Assembly (NCBI RefSeq): GCF_023243075.1
Contig: NZ_JALKFZ020000176.1
Span: forward strand, 62,001 to 126,000
DNA length: 64,000 nucleotides
Source of the DNA: Frankia sp. AiPa1
Lineage (GTDB): Bacteria; Actinomycetota; Actinomycetes; Frankiales; Frankiaceae
Reading direction: 5' to 3'
Positions 55,784 to 64,000 of the stretch are shown here, in pieces. Each line of letters starts with the position of its first letter. Positions within the stretch are counted from its first letter, which is position 1. The notes beneath the pieces were generated by a model that was given only the letters and a program-made list of their open reading frames with translations, did no database searches and was not told the origin of the DNA. The position numbers and the translations under genes are program-made.

Positions 55784-57046
55784 ATGGTGGGCACGATGGC
55801 GACGATCACCCGGCCGACGATGACCCGAGTCGGCCGTCCCGGTCATTCCCTGCAGACCGAGTACCAGCGGGCTCGGGAGTCCCTGGCGCTGGTCCGGCGG
55901 GACCGACTGGCCCGGCAGCTGCCCCGCACGGCCGCGCGCTCCGCGGTCGTCGGGCTGGTCCTGGCGCTGGTCATCGGGTTCGGGCTGGGGCAGCCGGGGG
56001 CGGCGGTCGCCGTGTTCTTCGTGGTGTTCCTGGCCTGGCCGGCCGGCATCGTCGTGGCGTCCTTCGGGGTCGCACCTGACATCGAGCTGCTGCGCGAGGG
56101 CGCCGAGGCCGAGCGCAGGACGGCGCGGGCCATCGCCCGGCTGCGGCGCAACGGCTACCTCATCCTCCACGACCGCGCCGTGCCCTACTCTGACGCGACC
56201 ATCGGTCACCTGCTGATCGGGCCGGGCGGGGTGATGGTGCTCGGCAGTGACAACACCAAGGGCACGCTGCGCTACACCAAGGGCGGCGCGATCTGCGACG
56301 GTGAGTCGCTCAAGCCCGTCATCGACCGCAGTTCCTGGCTCGGCGGCGAGGTGCGCAGCCAGATTCGGTCGGCCCTGCCGATGCTCAAGATCCCGGTCAG
56401 CCCGATCCTGGTCATGGTCGAGGCGAACGTGCTGTGGAGTGACGGCGCGCTCGAGGGCGTTACGATCATCAGCATCAAGGATGTGGCCAACTTCATCCGC
56501 AAGAAGCCGGGCCGGCTCAACCCAGGTGAGGTGCGGCAGATCGCCACCGCCTCGGAGCGGCTCTTCCCCGCCTTCACCGCCAACCAGCTCGCCGAGCACG
56601 TATCCGTCGACCGAGACCAGTGGCTGACGCTGATGGACGCGCTGCGCACCATCCGCGAACGCGACGGAGACGCCAGCGACATGCTCGACCGTCTCGCCCA
56701 GATCGAGGCCGACCTCGGGCGTCAGGCCGATGCCGGCTCCCGCGGTGGCGTGCCGTTGGCGGTTGCGGGCCAGTCCGAGGACCCGCTCGGAGACCTCGGA
56801 GACCTCGGCTCGGTCGCGGACGGCGTCGAACCCGACCTCGAGCGGACAGGGGGTCCGGACGATCCCGGTCCCAGCCCGATCACGTCGATCGGGCTGGGCG
56901 CGCCGGAGCGCAGCACTCCCCGGCCGCGGCGCGGCCGCATCCTCGCCGCCGTCCGGCTCCCGCGGGAGACCTCCGAGCGCCCCAATGGTCCCGGCGACCA
57001 GCCCGCCGACCCGCCCCCCTCCGGCCGGCCCCCCGCCGACTCCTAA
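55784..57046 (+). CDS. membrane-anchored NERD-like protein
   Basis: A 420-residue protein. Two helices at about residues 50-95 (RSAVVGLVLALVIGFGLG and VAVFFVVFLAWPAGIVVASF) are followed by a NERD-type region (EAERRTARAIARLRRNGYLI, HLLIGPGGVMVLGSDNTKGT). In nuclease-active NERD domains a D/E-x-K element follows the GPGGV strand; here it reads LGSDNTKG, without the expected Lys. It may therefore not be a nuclease. A cytoplasmic C-terminal domain with IISIKDVANFIRKKPGRLNP and a Pro-rich tail follow. Start is ATG 55784 or 55796. Confidence 0.75.
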   Translation: MVGTMATITRPTMTRVGRPGHSLQTEYQRARESLALVRRDRLARQLPRTAARSAVVGLVLALVIGFGLGQPGAAVAVFFVVFLAWPAGIVVASFGVAPDIELLREGAEAERRTARAIARLRRNGYLILHDRAVPYSDATIGHLLIGPGGVMVLGSDNTKGTLRYTKGGAICDGESLKPVIDRSSWLGGEVRSQIRSALPMLKIPVSPILVMVEANVLWSDGALEGVTIISIKDVANFIRKKPGRLNPGEVRQIATASERLFPAFTANQLAEHVSVDRDQWLTLMDALRTIRERDGDASDMLDRLAQIEADLGRQADAGSRGGVPLAVAGQSEDPLGDLGDLGSVADGVEPDLERTGGPDDPGPSPITSIGLGAPERSTPRPRRGRILAAVRLPRETSERPNGPGDQPADPPPSGRPPADS

Positions 57047-57646
57047 CCTCACCTCACCTCGCCTCCGGCTCCCGCGCGCGGACGCGGGTCCGTTGGCACG
57101 TCGCCATGTGGACCACATGGACGGCCACCGCCGCCATTGGACGACCAGCGCGGTCAGGCGCCGGAGTCGTCGCCGAGTCAGCCGGGCTCGCCGGTGGAGC
57201 GGCCGGGCTCGGCCGGTGCGGCGGGGCCGGCTCGCCGGTGCGGCGGGGTGGCCAAGTACCAAGGCGGCCAAGGGCCGAGGTGGCACGCGAAGATCGCCGC
57301 GAGCCACCACTGGTCTCCCTCTCGTCCTGGCCTCGGGACTCGCGGTCACGCATCGCCATTGCGGCTCTTGTGCTTTTTGTCGGCTTTCGGCGCCACCGAA
57401 TGATTTCCGTGGGCCTTCTACAGGGTTCTCGGGGAGTTATTTCCCTTTCGTCCCTGCGAAGGGACCACCGCCCGGCCGTGCGCTGAGGTCATCTCCGCCC
57501 GTCCCCGCTACTCGAGGCTCGACGGTCACCGAGAGCATCGATCGACTCGATGGGCGCGATGCGGAGACGTCCGAAGGTATGAGCTTGAGGGCACACTTCG
57601 AGCGTGTCGCGGGCGCCGAGCCGGGGGATGCTGGTGATGCGATAAA
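57047..57646. other. non-coding stretch upstream of the dnaK control region
   Basis: About 600 bases with no supported gene. It is GC-rich with repeats of GGCCGGGCTC-GCCGGTGCGGCGGGG near 57180-57250. A lower-GC segment, TTTTTGTCGGCTTTCGGCG, lies near 57373-57391. Confidence 0.45.
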
Positions 57647-57667
57647 GTTGAGCGTAGATGACTCACC
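57647..57667 (+). promoter_or_regulatory. HAIR-like HspR operator 1 upstream of dnaK
   Basis: GTTGAGC-N7-ACTCACC resembles the HspR inverted repeat CTTGAGT-N7-ACTCAAG, with five of seven matches in each arm and the correct 7-base spacer. HspR is encoded three genes downstream. Confidence 0.7.
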
Positions 57668-57695
57668 TCGCCCCGACTGCACCAGGCGTTCGAGT

Positions 57696-57716
57696 CCTGA
57701 GCGAGGTAGACTCAAC
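57696..57716 (+). promoter_or_regulatory. HAIR-like HspR operator 2 upstream of dnaK
   Basis: CCTGAGC-N7-ACTCAAC matches the HAIR consensus at five and six of seven arm positions with a 7-base spacer. A TAGACT sequence at 57707-57712 inside it could be the -10 box, so bound HspR would block the promoter. Confidence 0.75.
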
Positions 57717-57858
57717 CCACTGAGGCGTCCTACCCTTAAGAAGGCCGCGCCCCCGAGTGACCCTCGGTGAGCGCGGACTACCGAGAGGTCCCACCCCCAC
57801 GAGGTCGGCTCCGCGCATCGTTGAGCGAGCGCCGACATGGATCGAGAGGCACACAGAC

Positions 57859-59697
57859 ATGGCACGAGCGGTCGGCATCGACCTCGGCACCACGAACTCC
57901 GTCGTGAGCGTGCTCGAGGGTGGCGAGCCCACGGTGATCGCCAACGCCGAGGGCTCCCGGACGACCCCGTCGGTCGTGGCCTTCGCGAAGAACGGCGAGG
58001 TCCTGGTCGGCGAGGTCGCCAAGCGTCAGGCAGTCACCAACGTCGAGCGCACCATCCGCTCGGTGAAGCGTCACATGGGCACCGACTGGAAGATGACGGT
58101 TGACGCCAAGGAGCTCACCCCGCAGGAGATCAGCGCCTTCATCCTGCAGAAGCTGAAGCGGGACGCAGAGTCCTACCTCGGCGAGTCCGTGGCGGACGCG
58201 GTCATCACCGTCCCGGCCTACTTCGACGACGCGCAGCGCCAGGCCACCACTGAGGCCGGCACGATCGCGGGTCTGAACGTTCTGCGGATCGTCAACGAGC
58301 CGACCGCCGCCGCGCTCGCCTACGGTCTCGACAAGGGCGAGAAGGAACAGACCATCCTGGTCTTCGACCTTGGTGGCGGCACCTTCGACGTGTCCCTGCT
58401 GGAGATCGGCGACGGCGTGGTCGAGGTGAAGTCCACCTCCGGCGACACCCACCTCGGTGGTGACGACTGGGACCAGCGTGTCACCGACCATCTGATCAAG
58501 ACATTCAATGGTCAGCACGGGGTCGATCTCGGCAAGGACAAGATGGCCCTGCAGCGTCTGCGCGAGGCCGCGGAGAAGGCCAAGATCGAGCTTTCCCAGT
58601 CCAGCCAGACCACGATCAACCTGCCCTACATCACCGCGTCCGCCGACGGTCCGCTCCACCTCGACATCGCGCTTACCCGCGCCGAGTTCCAGCGGATGAC
58701 CTCGGACCTGATCGACCGCTGTAAGCACCCGTTCCAGCAGGCGGTCAAGGACGCTGGCATCAAGGTCAGCGACATCGACCATGTCGTGCTCGTCGGTGGC
58801 TCCACCCGGATGCCCGCCGTCGTCGACCTGGTCCGCGACCTCACCGACGGCAAGGAGCCCAACAAGGGCGTCAACCCGGACGAGGTCGTCGCGGTCGGCG
58901 CCTCCCTGCAGGCCGGCGTGCTCAAGGGCGAGGTCAAGGACGTCCTGCTGCTCGACGTCACCCCGCTTTCCCTCGGGATCGAGACGAAGGGGGGAATCAT
59001 GACCAAGCTCATCGAGCGGAACACCACGATTCCCACCAAGCGCTCGGAGATCTTCACCACGGCGGAAGACAGCCAGCCATCCGTGCAGATCCAGGTTTTC
59101 CAGGGTGAGCGCGAGATGGCCGCGTACAACAAGAAGCTCGGCATGTTCGAGCTGACCGGTCTGCCGCCCGCTCCCCGGGGCCTGCCCCAGATCGAGGTGA
59201 CCTTCGACATCGACGCCAACGGCATCGTGCACGTGTCCGCCAAGGACCTGGGCACGGGCAAGGAGCAGTCGATGACCATCACTGGTGGTTCCGCTCTGCC
59301 CAAGGACGACATCGACCGGATGGTCCGGGACGCGGAGCAGTTCGCCGAGGAGGACCGTCAGCGTCGTGAGGAGGCCGACACCCGGAACAAGGCCGAGACG
59401 CTCGTCTACTCCACCGAGCGGTTCCTCGCGGAGAACGGCGACAAGCTCGACGCCGCGCTGAAGTCGGATGTTGAGGAGAAGCTCGGCACCCTGCGCGGCG
59501 CCGTCGCGGGTACCGACACGGCCGCCATCCGCGACGCCGCCGACGCGCTGGCGGCGGCAAGCCAGGCGATGGGGCAGGCCTTGTACACCCAGGCCGCCCA
59601 GGATGGCGCCGGTACGCCCGGCGCGGCCGGTGCCGGCGGTCAGGCTGACGACGATGTCGTCGACGCCGAGATCGTGGACGAGGAGGACAAGAAGTGA
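57859..59697 (+). CDS. dnaK: molecular chaperone DnaK (Hsp70)
   Basis: A 612-residue Hsp70. It opens [20 protein letters not shown]; ATPase motifs are [19 protein letters not shown] and [17 protein letters not shown]; the substrate-binding domain has [17 protein letters not shown]. The C-terminus is Asp/Glu-rich with [12 protein letters not shown]. The ATG at 57859 follows GAGAGGC; an upstream frame from 57757 is not used. grpE follows with a GTGA overlap. With grpE, dnaJ and hspR it forms the classical actinobacterial heat-shock operon. Confidence 0.98.
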   Translation: MARAVGIDLGTTNSVVSVLEGGEPTVIANAEGSRTTPSVVAFAKNGEVLVGEVAKRQAVTNVERTIRSVKRHMGTDWKMTVDAKELTPQEISAFILQKLKRDAESYLGESVADAVITVPAYFDDAQRQATTEAGTIAGLNVLRIVNEPTAAALAYGLDKGEKEQTILVFDLGGGTFDVSLLEIGDGVVEVKSTSGDTHLGGDDWDQRVTDHLIKTFNGQHGVDLGKDKMALQRLREAAEKAKIELSQSSQTTINLPYITASADGPLHLDIALTRAEFQRMTSDLIDRCKHPFQQAVKDAGIKVSDIDHVVLVGGSTRMPAVVDLVRDLTDGKEPNKGVNPDEVVAVGASLQAGVLKGEVKDVLLLDVTPLSLGIETKGGIMTKLIERNTTIPTKRSEIFTTAEDSQPSVQIQVFQGEREMAAYNKKLGMFELTGLPPAPRGLPQIEVTFDIDANGIVHVSAKDLGTGKEQSMTITGGSALPKDDIDRMVRDAEQFAEEDRQRREEADTRNKAETLVYSTERFLAENGDKLDAALKSDVEEKLGTLRGAVAGTDTAAIRDAADALAAASQAMGQALYTQAAQDGAGTPGAAGAGGQADDDVVDAEIVDEEDKK

Positions 59698-60461
59698 GCT
59701 CCGGCCAGTCCGGCGACTGGTGGGGTCCCGGACAGAACGAGGACGAGGAGCCTCGGGTGGTTGTCCGTGACAAGCGTCGGCTCGACCCGCAGAGCGGCGA
59801 GATCCGCCCGGAGACCAGCACGGTGGCCGCCGGTGCGTCAGGTGGCGCACCCGTCGAGTCCCGCGTCGCGGCAGATGCGGCGGACCTCGAGCTGGTCGAG
59901 TCGCTGCGGTCACAGGCGGCCGAGCGTACCGCCGACCTGCAGCGGCTAAAGGCAGAGTTCGACAACTACCGCCGACGGGTCGAGCGAGACCGGCAGCAGA
60001 TCGGAGAGCAGGCCACCGCCAAGGTGCTCGGCAGTCTGCTGTCCACCCTCGATGACATCAGCCGCGCCCGTGATCATGGTGATCTGGAGGGGCCTTTCAA
60101 GGCCATCGCCGAGGCGCTGGAGACGGCGCTGGAAGCGGCTGGTCTGGAGCGGTTCGGGACTCCTGGCGACGAGTTCGACCCGGCGGTCCACGAGGCGCTC
60201 ATGCACTCGTACCGTTCCGACGTCAGCGGCCCCACCTGCGTCGACATCTTCCGGGCCGGCTACCTGCATGCGGGCAGAGTCCTGCGCCCCGCCCAGGTCG
60301 CCGTCGCCGAACCCGCTGGGGAGCCGGCCGAGCCCTTCGAGCCGGCGGTCGCCGAGACCGGCCCGGCAGGCGAGGCGGCCGATCAGTCCAGGCGGGTCCC
60401 GGACGACACCGGGAGCATTCCCGGACCAGGCAACGGCGAACCCACCGTCAGCGCCGACTGA
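59694..60461 (+). CDS. grpE: nucleotide exchange factor GrpE
   Basis: A 255-residue ADP/ATP exchange factor for DnaK. The N-terminal coiled coil includes [20 protein letters not shown] and [10 protein letters not shown]; the beta domain has [19 protein letters not shown] and [20 protein letters not shown]. The start is GTG 59694, overlapping the dnaK stop. Low-complexity regions flank the core. A 288-base gap with two hairpins follows before dnaJ. Confidence 0.96.
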   Translation: MSSGQSGDWWGPGQNEDEEPRVVVRDKRRLDPQSGEIRPETSTVAAGASGGAPVESRVAADAADLELVESLRSQAAERTADLQRLKAEFDNYRRRVERDRQQIGEQATAKVLGSLLSTLDDISRARDHGDLEGPFKAIAEALETALEAAGLERFGTPGDEFDPAVHEALMHSYRSDVSGPTCVDIFRAGYLHAGRVLRPAQVAVAEPAGEPAEPFEPAVAETGPAGEAADQSRRVPDDTGSIPGPGNGEPTVSAD

Positions 60462-60483
60462 GAGTGGGCTCGCTGAAAACAGG

Positions 60484-60516
60484 GTCAGGGGATCCACACA
60501 GGACGGATCCCCTGAC
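60484..60516 (+). terminator. hairpin 1 between grpE and dnaJ
   Basis: GTCAGGGGATCC (60484-60495) pairs exactly with GGATCCCCTGAC (60505-60516) across 9 bases. It lies 22 bases after the grpE stop, inside an operon, so it may reduce rather than stop read-through. There is no T tract. Confidence 0.65.
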
Positions 60517-60557
60517 GACGGGGCCGCCGATGCCGGACCCGCCGGAAGCGCATCCTG

Positions 60558-60597
60558 TGTTCTCCGGGCTTCCCGCAGGCAGGGAGCCCGGAGAACA
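60558..60597 (+). terminator. hairpin 2 between grpE and dnaJ
   Basis: TGTTCTCCGGGCT (60558-60570) pairs exactly with AGCCCGGAGAACA (60585-60597) with a 14-base interval, which could extend further with one bulge. It follows hairpin 1. Confidence 0.65.
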
Positions 60598-60749
60598 TGG
60601 GTTGCAGGTCCGTCAGGTGGGCTGCCGGGGCACAGTCCCGGCTCGCCCGGCTCGGCCGCTCGGTGGGCCGCCCGGCGGACATGTCCGGCCACCGTCCCGC
60701 CCTTCGCGTATGCCGGGCGGGACGACATGATGAGGAAAGGAGGGGCGCC

Positions 60750-61952
60750 GTGAGTGTTCGCGACATGGTCGAGAAGGACTATTACGCCGCTCTCGGCGTT
60801 CCGAAGGACGCCTCGGCGGCCGACATCAAGAAGGCCTACCGGAAGCTGGCCCGCGAACTCCACCCGGACAAGAACCCGGGTGATGCGAAGGCCGAGGCCC
60901 GGTTCAAGGAAGTGTCCGAGGCCTACGACGTGCTTTCGGACGAGAACCGTCGCCGGGAGTATGACGAGGCTCGGGCGCTGTTCGCGGCCGGCGGGCGGCC
61001 CGGCGGTTTCCCGGGCGGCCGGGCTGCGGGCTACGGGAGCGGTTTCGGCGCTCCGGGCGGCTTCGGGGCCCCAGGCGCCGGTTACGGCAACGGGCAGAAC
61101 CTCAACTTCGACGACATCCTCGGCAACTCCGGTGGCGGTCTTGGCGGCTTCTTCGACATGTTCCAGCGCTCGTCGCCGGGGCGTGGGCCCCGGCGTGGCG
61201 GGGACATCGAGGCCGAGGTCACCGTCTCGTTCGAAAAGTCGCTGACCGGGCTGGAGGCCTCCGTCCGGCTTCCCGGCGCAGCCACCTGCACCACCTGTGA
61301 GGGCAGCGGGGCCCGCCCGGGAACCGCCCCCCGCACCTGCCCGACCTGCCGCGGGCTCGGCGTGGTCTCCCGTGCCCAGGGTGGCTTCGCGCTCTCCGAG
61401 CCGTGCCGCGACTGCCTCGGCAAGGGCACCATGATCGATCACCCCTGTCCGGACTGCCGGGGCACCGGCCGCCGCGAACGTGAACAGCGCATCCGGATAC
61501 CTCCGGGTGTCAGCGACGGGCAACGGCTGCGGGTGCGCGGCCGAGGCACTCCCGGCGAGCGTGGCGGGCCCGCCGGCGACCTCGAGGTGACGGTCCACGT
61601 GCTGCGGCACCCGATCTTCGATCGGGAGGGCAACAACCTGATGGTCACGCTGCCCGTGACCATCACCGAGGCCACCCTGGGAGCATCCGTACGGGTGCCG
61701 ACACTGGACGGCGCCCCGCTCACCGTGAAGGTGCCCGCCGGAACCTCCAGCGGGCGGAGGCTGCGCGCCCGCGGGCGAGGAGTCCCGACCGCCGGCGGCG
61801 GTCATGGCGACCTGATCGTCACCCTTGAGGTGACCGTGCCCAAGCCGTCCTCGCTCTCGCCGCGAGCCCGCACCGCTCTGCTGGAGTTCGCCCAGGCCCA
61901 TCCCGAGGACCCCCGGGGACCGATGATGGAACGGATGGAGGCAGGGGAATGA
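60750..61952 (+). CDS. dnaJ: molecular chaperone DnaJ (Hsp40)
   Basis: A 400-residue type I J protein. The J domain has [20 protein letters not shown] and the HPD motif in [10 protein letters not shown] Gly/Phe-rich region follows, then a zinc domain with four motifs ([32 protein letters not shown]) and the two client-binding beta domains. The GTG at 60750 follows AAAGGAGGGGC, a strong ribosome binding site; earlier frame is shadow. The stop overlaps hspR by four bases. Confidence 0.97.
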   Translation: MSVRDMVEKDYYAALGVPKDASAADIKKAYRKLARELHPDKNPGDAKAEARFKEVSEAYDVLSDENRRREYDEARALFAAGGRPGGFPGGRAAGYGSGFGAPGGFGAPGAGYGNGQNLNFDDILGNSGGGLGGFFDMFQRSSPGRGPRRGGDIEAEVTVSFEKSLTGLEASVRLPGAATCTTCEGSGARPGTAPRTCPTCRGLGVVSRAQGGFALSEPCRDCLGKGTMIDHPCPDCRGTGRREREQRIRIPPGVSDGQRLRVRGRGTPGERGGPAGDLEVTVHVLRHPIFDREGNNLMVTLPVTITEATLGASVRVPTLDGAPLTVKVPAGTSSGRRLRARGRGVPTAGGGHGDLIVTLEVTVPKPSSLSPRARTALLEFAQAHPEDPRGPMMERMEAGE

Positions 61953-62533
61953 CCGCGCGTCCGAACCGCACGTCCGACCCGCCGGCCAACATGCCCTCGC
62001 GAACGCCACCGGCGAGGCGGCCACAGCAGTCGGCCCCGCCGGTGGCACCGGGCACGATGTCTACTCCGACCTCGGCGACCGAGGTGCGGCCGGAAGGCTA
62101 CTACCCCACCGGCCCCCTGCCCGGACCCGCGCATGACGAGGACGCCCCGGTCTACGTGATCTCGATCGCTGCCCAGCTCGCCGGCATGCACCCGCAGACC
62201 CTACGTTCCTACGACCGGCTGGGCCTGGTCACCCCGGGCCGTACCCCCGGGCGGGGGCGGCGCTACTCCGCCCGAGATGTTGCCCTGCTACGGGAGGTGC
62301 AGCGGCTGTCCCAGGAGGAAGGCGTCAACCTCGAGGGCATCCGGCAGGTGCTGCGGCTGTCCGCCCAGGTGCTGGCGCTGCAGGCGCAGGTCCGCCAACT
62401 CACCGAGCAACTGGGCCACGCCCGCGCCGAGGCGGAACGGAGGGTGGCCGAGGCCCACGCAAGCCATCGTCGCGACCTCGTTCCGATCGACCGTGGAGCG
62501 GTGGTGGTATGGCGGCCGATCCCGCGCCGCTGA
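61949..62533 (+). CDS. hspR: MerR-family heat-shock repressor HspR
   Basis: A 194-residue repressor that binds HAIR operators and is normally held on DNA with DnaK, derepressing when DnaK is titrated by unfolded protein. The MerR helix-turn-helix is [20 protein letters not shown] followed by [20 protein letters not shown] and [20 protein letters not shown] coiled coil ([20 protein letters not shown]) follows. The first 65 residues are a Pro/Ala/Ser-rich extension absent from shorter homologues. It starts at an ATGA overlap with dnaJ. Confidence 0.95.
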   Translation: MTARPNRTSDPPANMPSRTPPARRPQQSAPPVAPGTMSTPTSATEVRPEGYYPTGPLPGPAHDEDAPVYVISIAAQLAGMHPQTLRSYDRLGLVTPGRTPGRGRRYSARDVALLREVQRLSQEEGVNLEGIRQVLRLSAQVLALQAQVRQLTEQLGHARAEAERRVAEAHASHRRDLVPIDRGAVVVWRPIPRR

Positions 62534-62577
62534 CCGCCCGGCCGGCAATGGCGCCGGACCCCGCGCAGGTGCCGCCC

Positions 62578-62632
62578 AGGGGCTTCTCCCGCTGCCAGGC
62601 AGCGGGAGAAGCCCCTTCGTCTTTTTTCCTTG
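62578..62632 (+). terminator. intrinsic terminator after hspR
   Basis: AGGGGCTTCTCCCGCTG (62578-62594) pairs exactly with CAGCGGGAGAAGCCCCT (62600-62616) across a 5-base loop, followed by TCGTCTTTTTTCC. This is a classic hairpin plus T tract, the only T-tailed terminator in the window. Confidence 0.9.
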
Positions 62633-62667
62633 CGCCAGCAGCTTCACTCGACTCACAGATTCGCAGG

Positions 62668-62688
62668 GTTGAGCGGGAACGACTCAGG
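62668..62688 (+). promoter_or_regulatory. HAIR-like HspR operator upstream of clpB
   Basis: GTTGAGC-N7-ACTCAGG has the HAIR layout with five matches in each arm. TATGGT at 62689-62694, immediately after it, could be the -10 box of the clpB promoter. Confidence 0.75.
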
Positions 62689-62701
62689 TATGGTGAGCGT
62701 T

Positions 62702-62728
62702 GTAAGGAGAGATGGCATGCCTCCTTAC
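62702..62728 (+). promoter_or_regulatory. leader hairpin covering a Shine-Dalgarno sequence
   Basis: GTAAGGAG (62702-62709) pairs exactly with CTCCTTAC (62721-62728) around an 11-base loop. The left arm contains AAGGAG, followed by ATG at 62712; this ATG opens an 11-codon frame (MACLLTYSAPS, stop at 62745-62747). The hairpin would hide the ribosome binding site of that tiny frame. Confidence 0.5.
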
Positions 62729-62737
62729 CTACTCCGC

Positions 62738-62787
62738 ACCTTCGTGACCCCCGACCTTTCGTGACCACCGCACCTTTCGTGACCACT
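62738..62787 (+). repeat. three direct repeats in the clpB leader
   Basis: ACCTTCGTGACC, ACCTTTCGTGACC and ACCTTTCGTGACC start at 62738, 62754 and 62772. They lie between the leader hairpin and the clpB ATG. Confidence 0.85.
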
Positions 62788-62797
62788 GGGATCCGCC

Positions 62798-64000
62798 ATG
62801 AACGCTGAACGCCTCACCGCCCGCTCGCAGGAGGCTCTCTCCGCAGCGATCAGCCGAGCCACCGGCGACGGGTCGCCGCTGGTCGACCCCCTCCACCTGC
62901 TCACCGCGCTCCTCGATGCTCCGGATGGTGTGGGCGCCTCGCTGCTGTCGTCCGTCGGCACCTCGGTCGACGCCGTCCGGTCCCGGGCAGAGGCGGCCGT
63001 CTCCCGGCTGCCTCGAGCCACCGGGATGAGTGTCTCCGCCCCCCAGCTGTCCCGCCAGCTCATCGCCGTGCTGACCAACGCCGAGCGGCAGGCCGCCCAG
63101 CTCGGCGACGAGTACACCTCGGTCGAGCACCTGGTGGTGGCCATCGCCGAGGAGGGTGGCGAGGCGGGCCACATCCTGACCGCCGTCGGGGCCACGCCCG
63201 ACGCGCTGCGCGCCGCCTTCGAGAAGGTGCGCGGCGGCGCCCGCCGGGTCACCAGCCGTGATCCGGAGAGTTCCTACCGGGCGCTGGAGAAGTACTCCAT
63301 CGATCTCACCGAGCGCGCCCAGCAGGGCAAGCTCGACCCGGTGATCGGCCGGGACGCCGAGATCCGCCGGGTGATCCAGGTACTGTCCCGGCGCACCAAG
63401 AACAACCCCGTCCTCATCGGCGAGCCCGGAGTCGGCAAAACCGCGATCGTCGAGGGGCTCGCGCTGCGGGTTGTCGCGGGCGACGTGCCCGAGTCGCTGC
63501 GCGGCCGGCGGATCGTCTCGCTCGACCTCGCCTCGATGGTCGCCGGGTCCACGCTGCGCGGCGAGTTCGAGGAGCGGCTGACCTCCGTCCTCAACGAGAT
63601 CCGCGAGGCAGAGGGCCAGATCATCACCTTCATCGACGAACTGCACACCGTCGTCGGCGCCGGTGGGGCCGAGGGCGCGATGGACGCCGGCAACATGCTC
63701 AAGCCGATGCTGGCCCGTGGCGAGCTGCGCATGATCGGCGCCACCACCCTCGAGGAGTACCGCAACCGCATCGAAAAGGACCCGGCCCTCGAGCGCCGCT
63801 TCCAACCAGTGCTGGTCGGTGAGCCCACGGTGGAGGACACCATCGGCATCCTGCGTGGCCTCAAGGAACGCTACGAGGTGCACCACGGCGTGCGGATCAC
63901 CGACGCCGCCCTCGTCGCCGCGGCCACCCTGTCCGACCGCTACGTCACTGCCCGCTTCCTGCCCGACAAGGCCATCGACCTGATGGACGAGGCCGCCTCC
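62798..64000 (+). CDS. clpB: ATP-dependent disaggregase ClpB (3' end outside window)
   Basis: The first 401 residues of the Hsp100 chaperone that resolubilises aggregates with DnaK. The N-terminal Clp domain repeats are seen ([19 protein letters not shown] and [20 protein letters not shown]). The first AAA domain has the start [20 protein letters not shown], Walker [10 protein letters not shown], Walker [15 protein letters not shown] and the sensor/arginine finger region [14 protein letters not shown]. The ATG at 62798 follows GGGATCCGCC. The frame continues past the right edge. Operator, hairpin and repeats lie in its leader. Confidence 0.97.
   Translation, partial: MNAERLTARSQEALSAAISRATGDGSPLVDPLHLLTALLDAPDGVGASLLSSVGTSVDAVRSRAEAAVSRLPRATGMSVSAPQLSRQLIAVLTNAERQAAQLGDEYTSVEHLVVAIAEEGGEAGHILTAVGATPDALRAAFEKVRGGARRVTSRDPESSYRALEKYSIDLTERAQQGKLDPVIGRDAEIRRVIQVLSRRTKNNPVLIGEPGVGKTAIVEGLALRVVAGDVPESLRGRRIVSLDLASMVAGSTLRGEFEERLTSVLNEIREAEGQIITFIDELHTVVGAGGAEGAMDAGNMLKPMLARGELRMIGATTLEEYRNRIEKDPALERRFQPVLVGEPTVEDTIGILRGLKERYEVHHGVRITDAALVAAATLSDRYVTARFLPDKAIDLMDEAAS

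Noticed and set aside
57778-59913. 711-codon frame antisense to dnaK
   Set aside because: It mirrors dnaK codon phase in GC-rich DNA, has no domain, and dnaK is certain.

Overview
The window comes from a high-GC actinobacterium. A Frankia-type genome is the best guess. This rests on GC-rich third codon positions, frequent GTG/TTG starts, an F420-dependent LLM oxidoreductase, a proteasome activator (Bpa), HspR-type heat-shock control, a DUF5753 remnant, and a gene order ppa / dacB / zincin / tilS / hpt / ftsH / folE resembling other Actinobacteria. The genus is an inference from memory; no search was run. The window is mostly chromosomal core. I see no integrase, transposase, CRISPR array, phage block or biosynthetic cluster.

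Layout. 1-8260 (+): information processing, with topA (5' end outside the window), an MFS transporter fused to a thymidylate kinase-like domain, holB and a PSP1/RicT-type gene. 8276-10168: an OmpR-type response regulator (-), tRNA-Thr(CGT) (+) and ppa (-). 10790-18751 (+): dacB, a DUF2342 zincin, tilS running in frame into hpt, ftsH and folE. 18795-20163 (-): hisE-hisG. 20240-27349: a HAD phosphatase, a decayed DUF5753 fragment, the tldD/tldE pair, bpa, a quinone oxidoreductase, a nitroreductase and a Pro-rich small protein.

27893-36390 is the most accessory-looking part: an ECF sigma factor with a long tail abutting a one-pass membrane protein, two coupled membrane proteins, several hypotheticals, an FDXHR-like zinc-motif protein, an XRE/MmyB-type regulator and tRNA-Ser(TGA). 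36573-42070 (-): an ABC-2 exporter pair with a collagen-like tail, a GAF-ANTAR regulator, an F420-type oxidoreductase and a class II amidotransferase. 42999-52748: a GT4 glycosyltransferase, a PIG-L deacetylase, a PfkB kinase, a 5'-truncated ACC deaminase/D-cysteine desulfhydrase homologue, tRNA-Gly(CCC), a GH65 phosphorylase with a beta-phosphoglucomutase, and dcd.

52874-64000: a membrane Fe-S oxidoreductase, a NERD-like membrane protein, and the heat-shock block dnaK-grpE-dnaJ-hspR followed by clpB (runs off the end). Three HAIR-like inverted repeats (two before dnaK, one before clpB) fit autoregulation by the HspR encoded here. Strong GC hairpins separate most convergent genes, and the hspR terminator also has a T tract.

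The observations most worth a second look are: the thymidylate kinase-like domain that has lost its P-loop lysine and DR-motif arginine; the stop-free tilS-hpt junction with its own internal ribosome binding site; the clpB leader, where a hairpin covers a Shine-Dalgarno sequence; the desulfhydrase gene without its PLP-lysine region; and a recurring pattern of short (15-22 bp) tandem repeats at gene borders.
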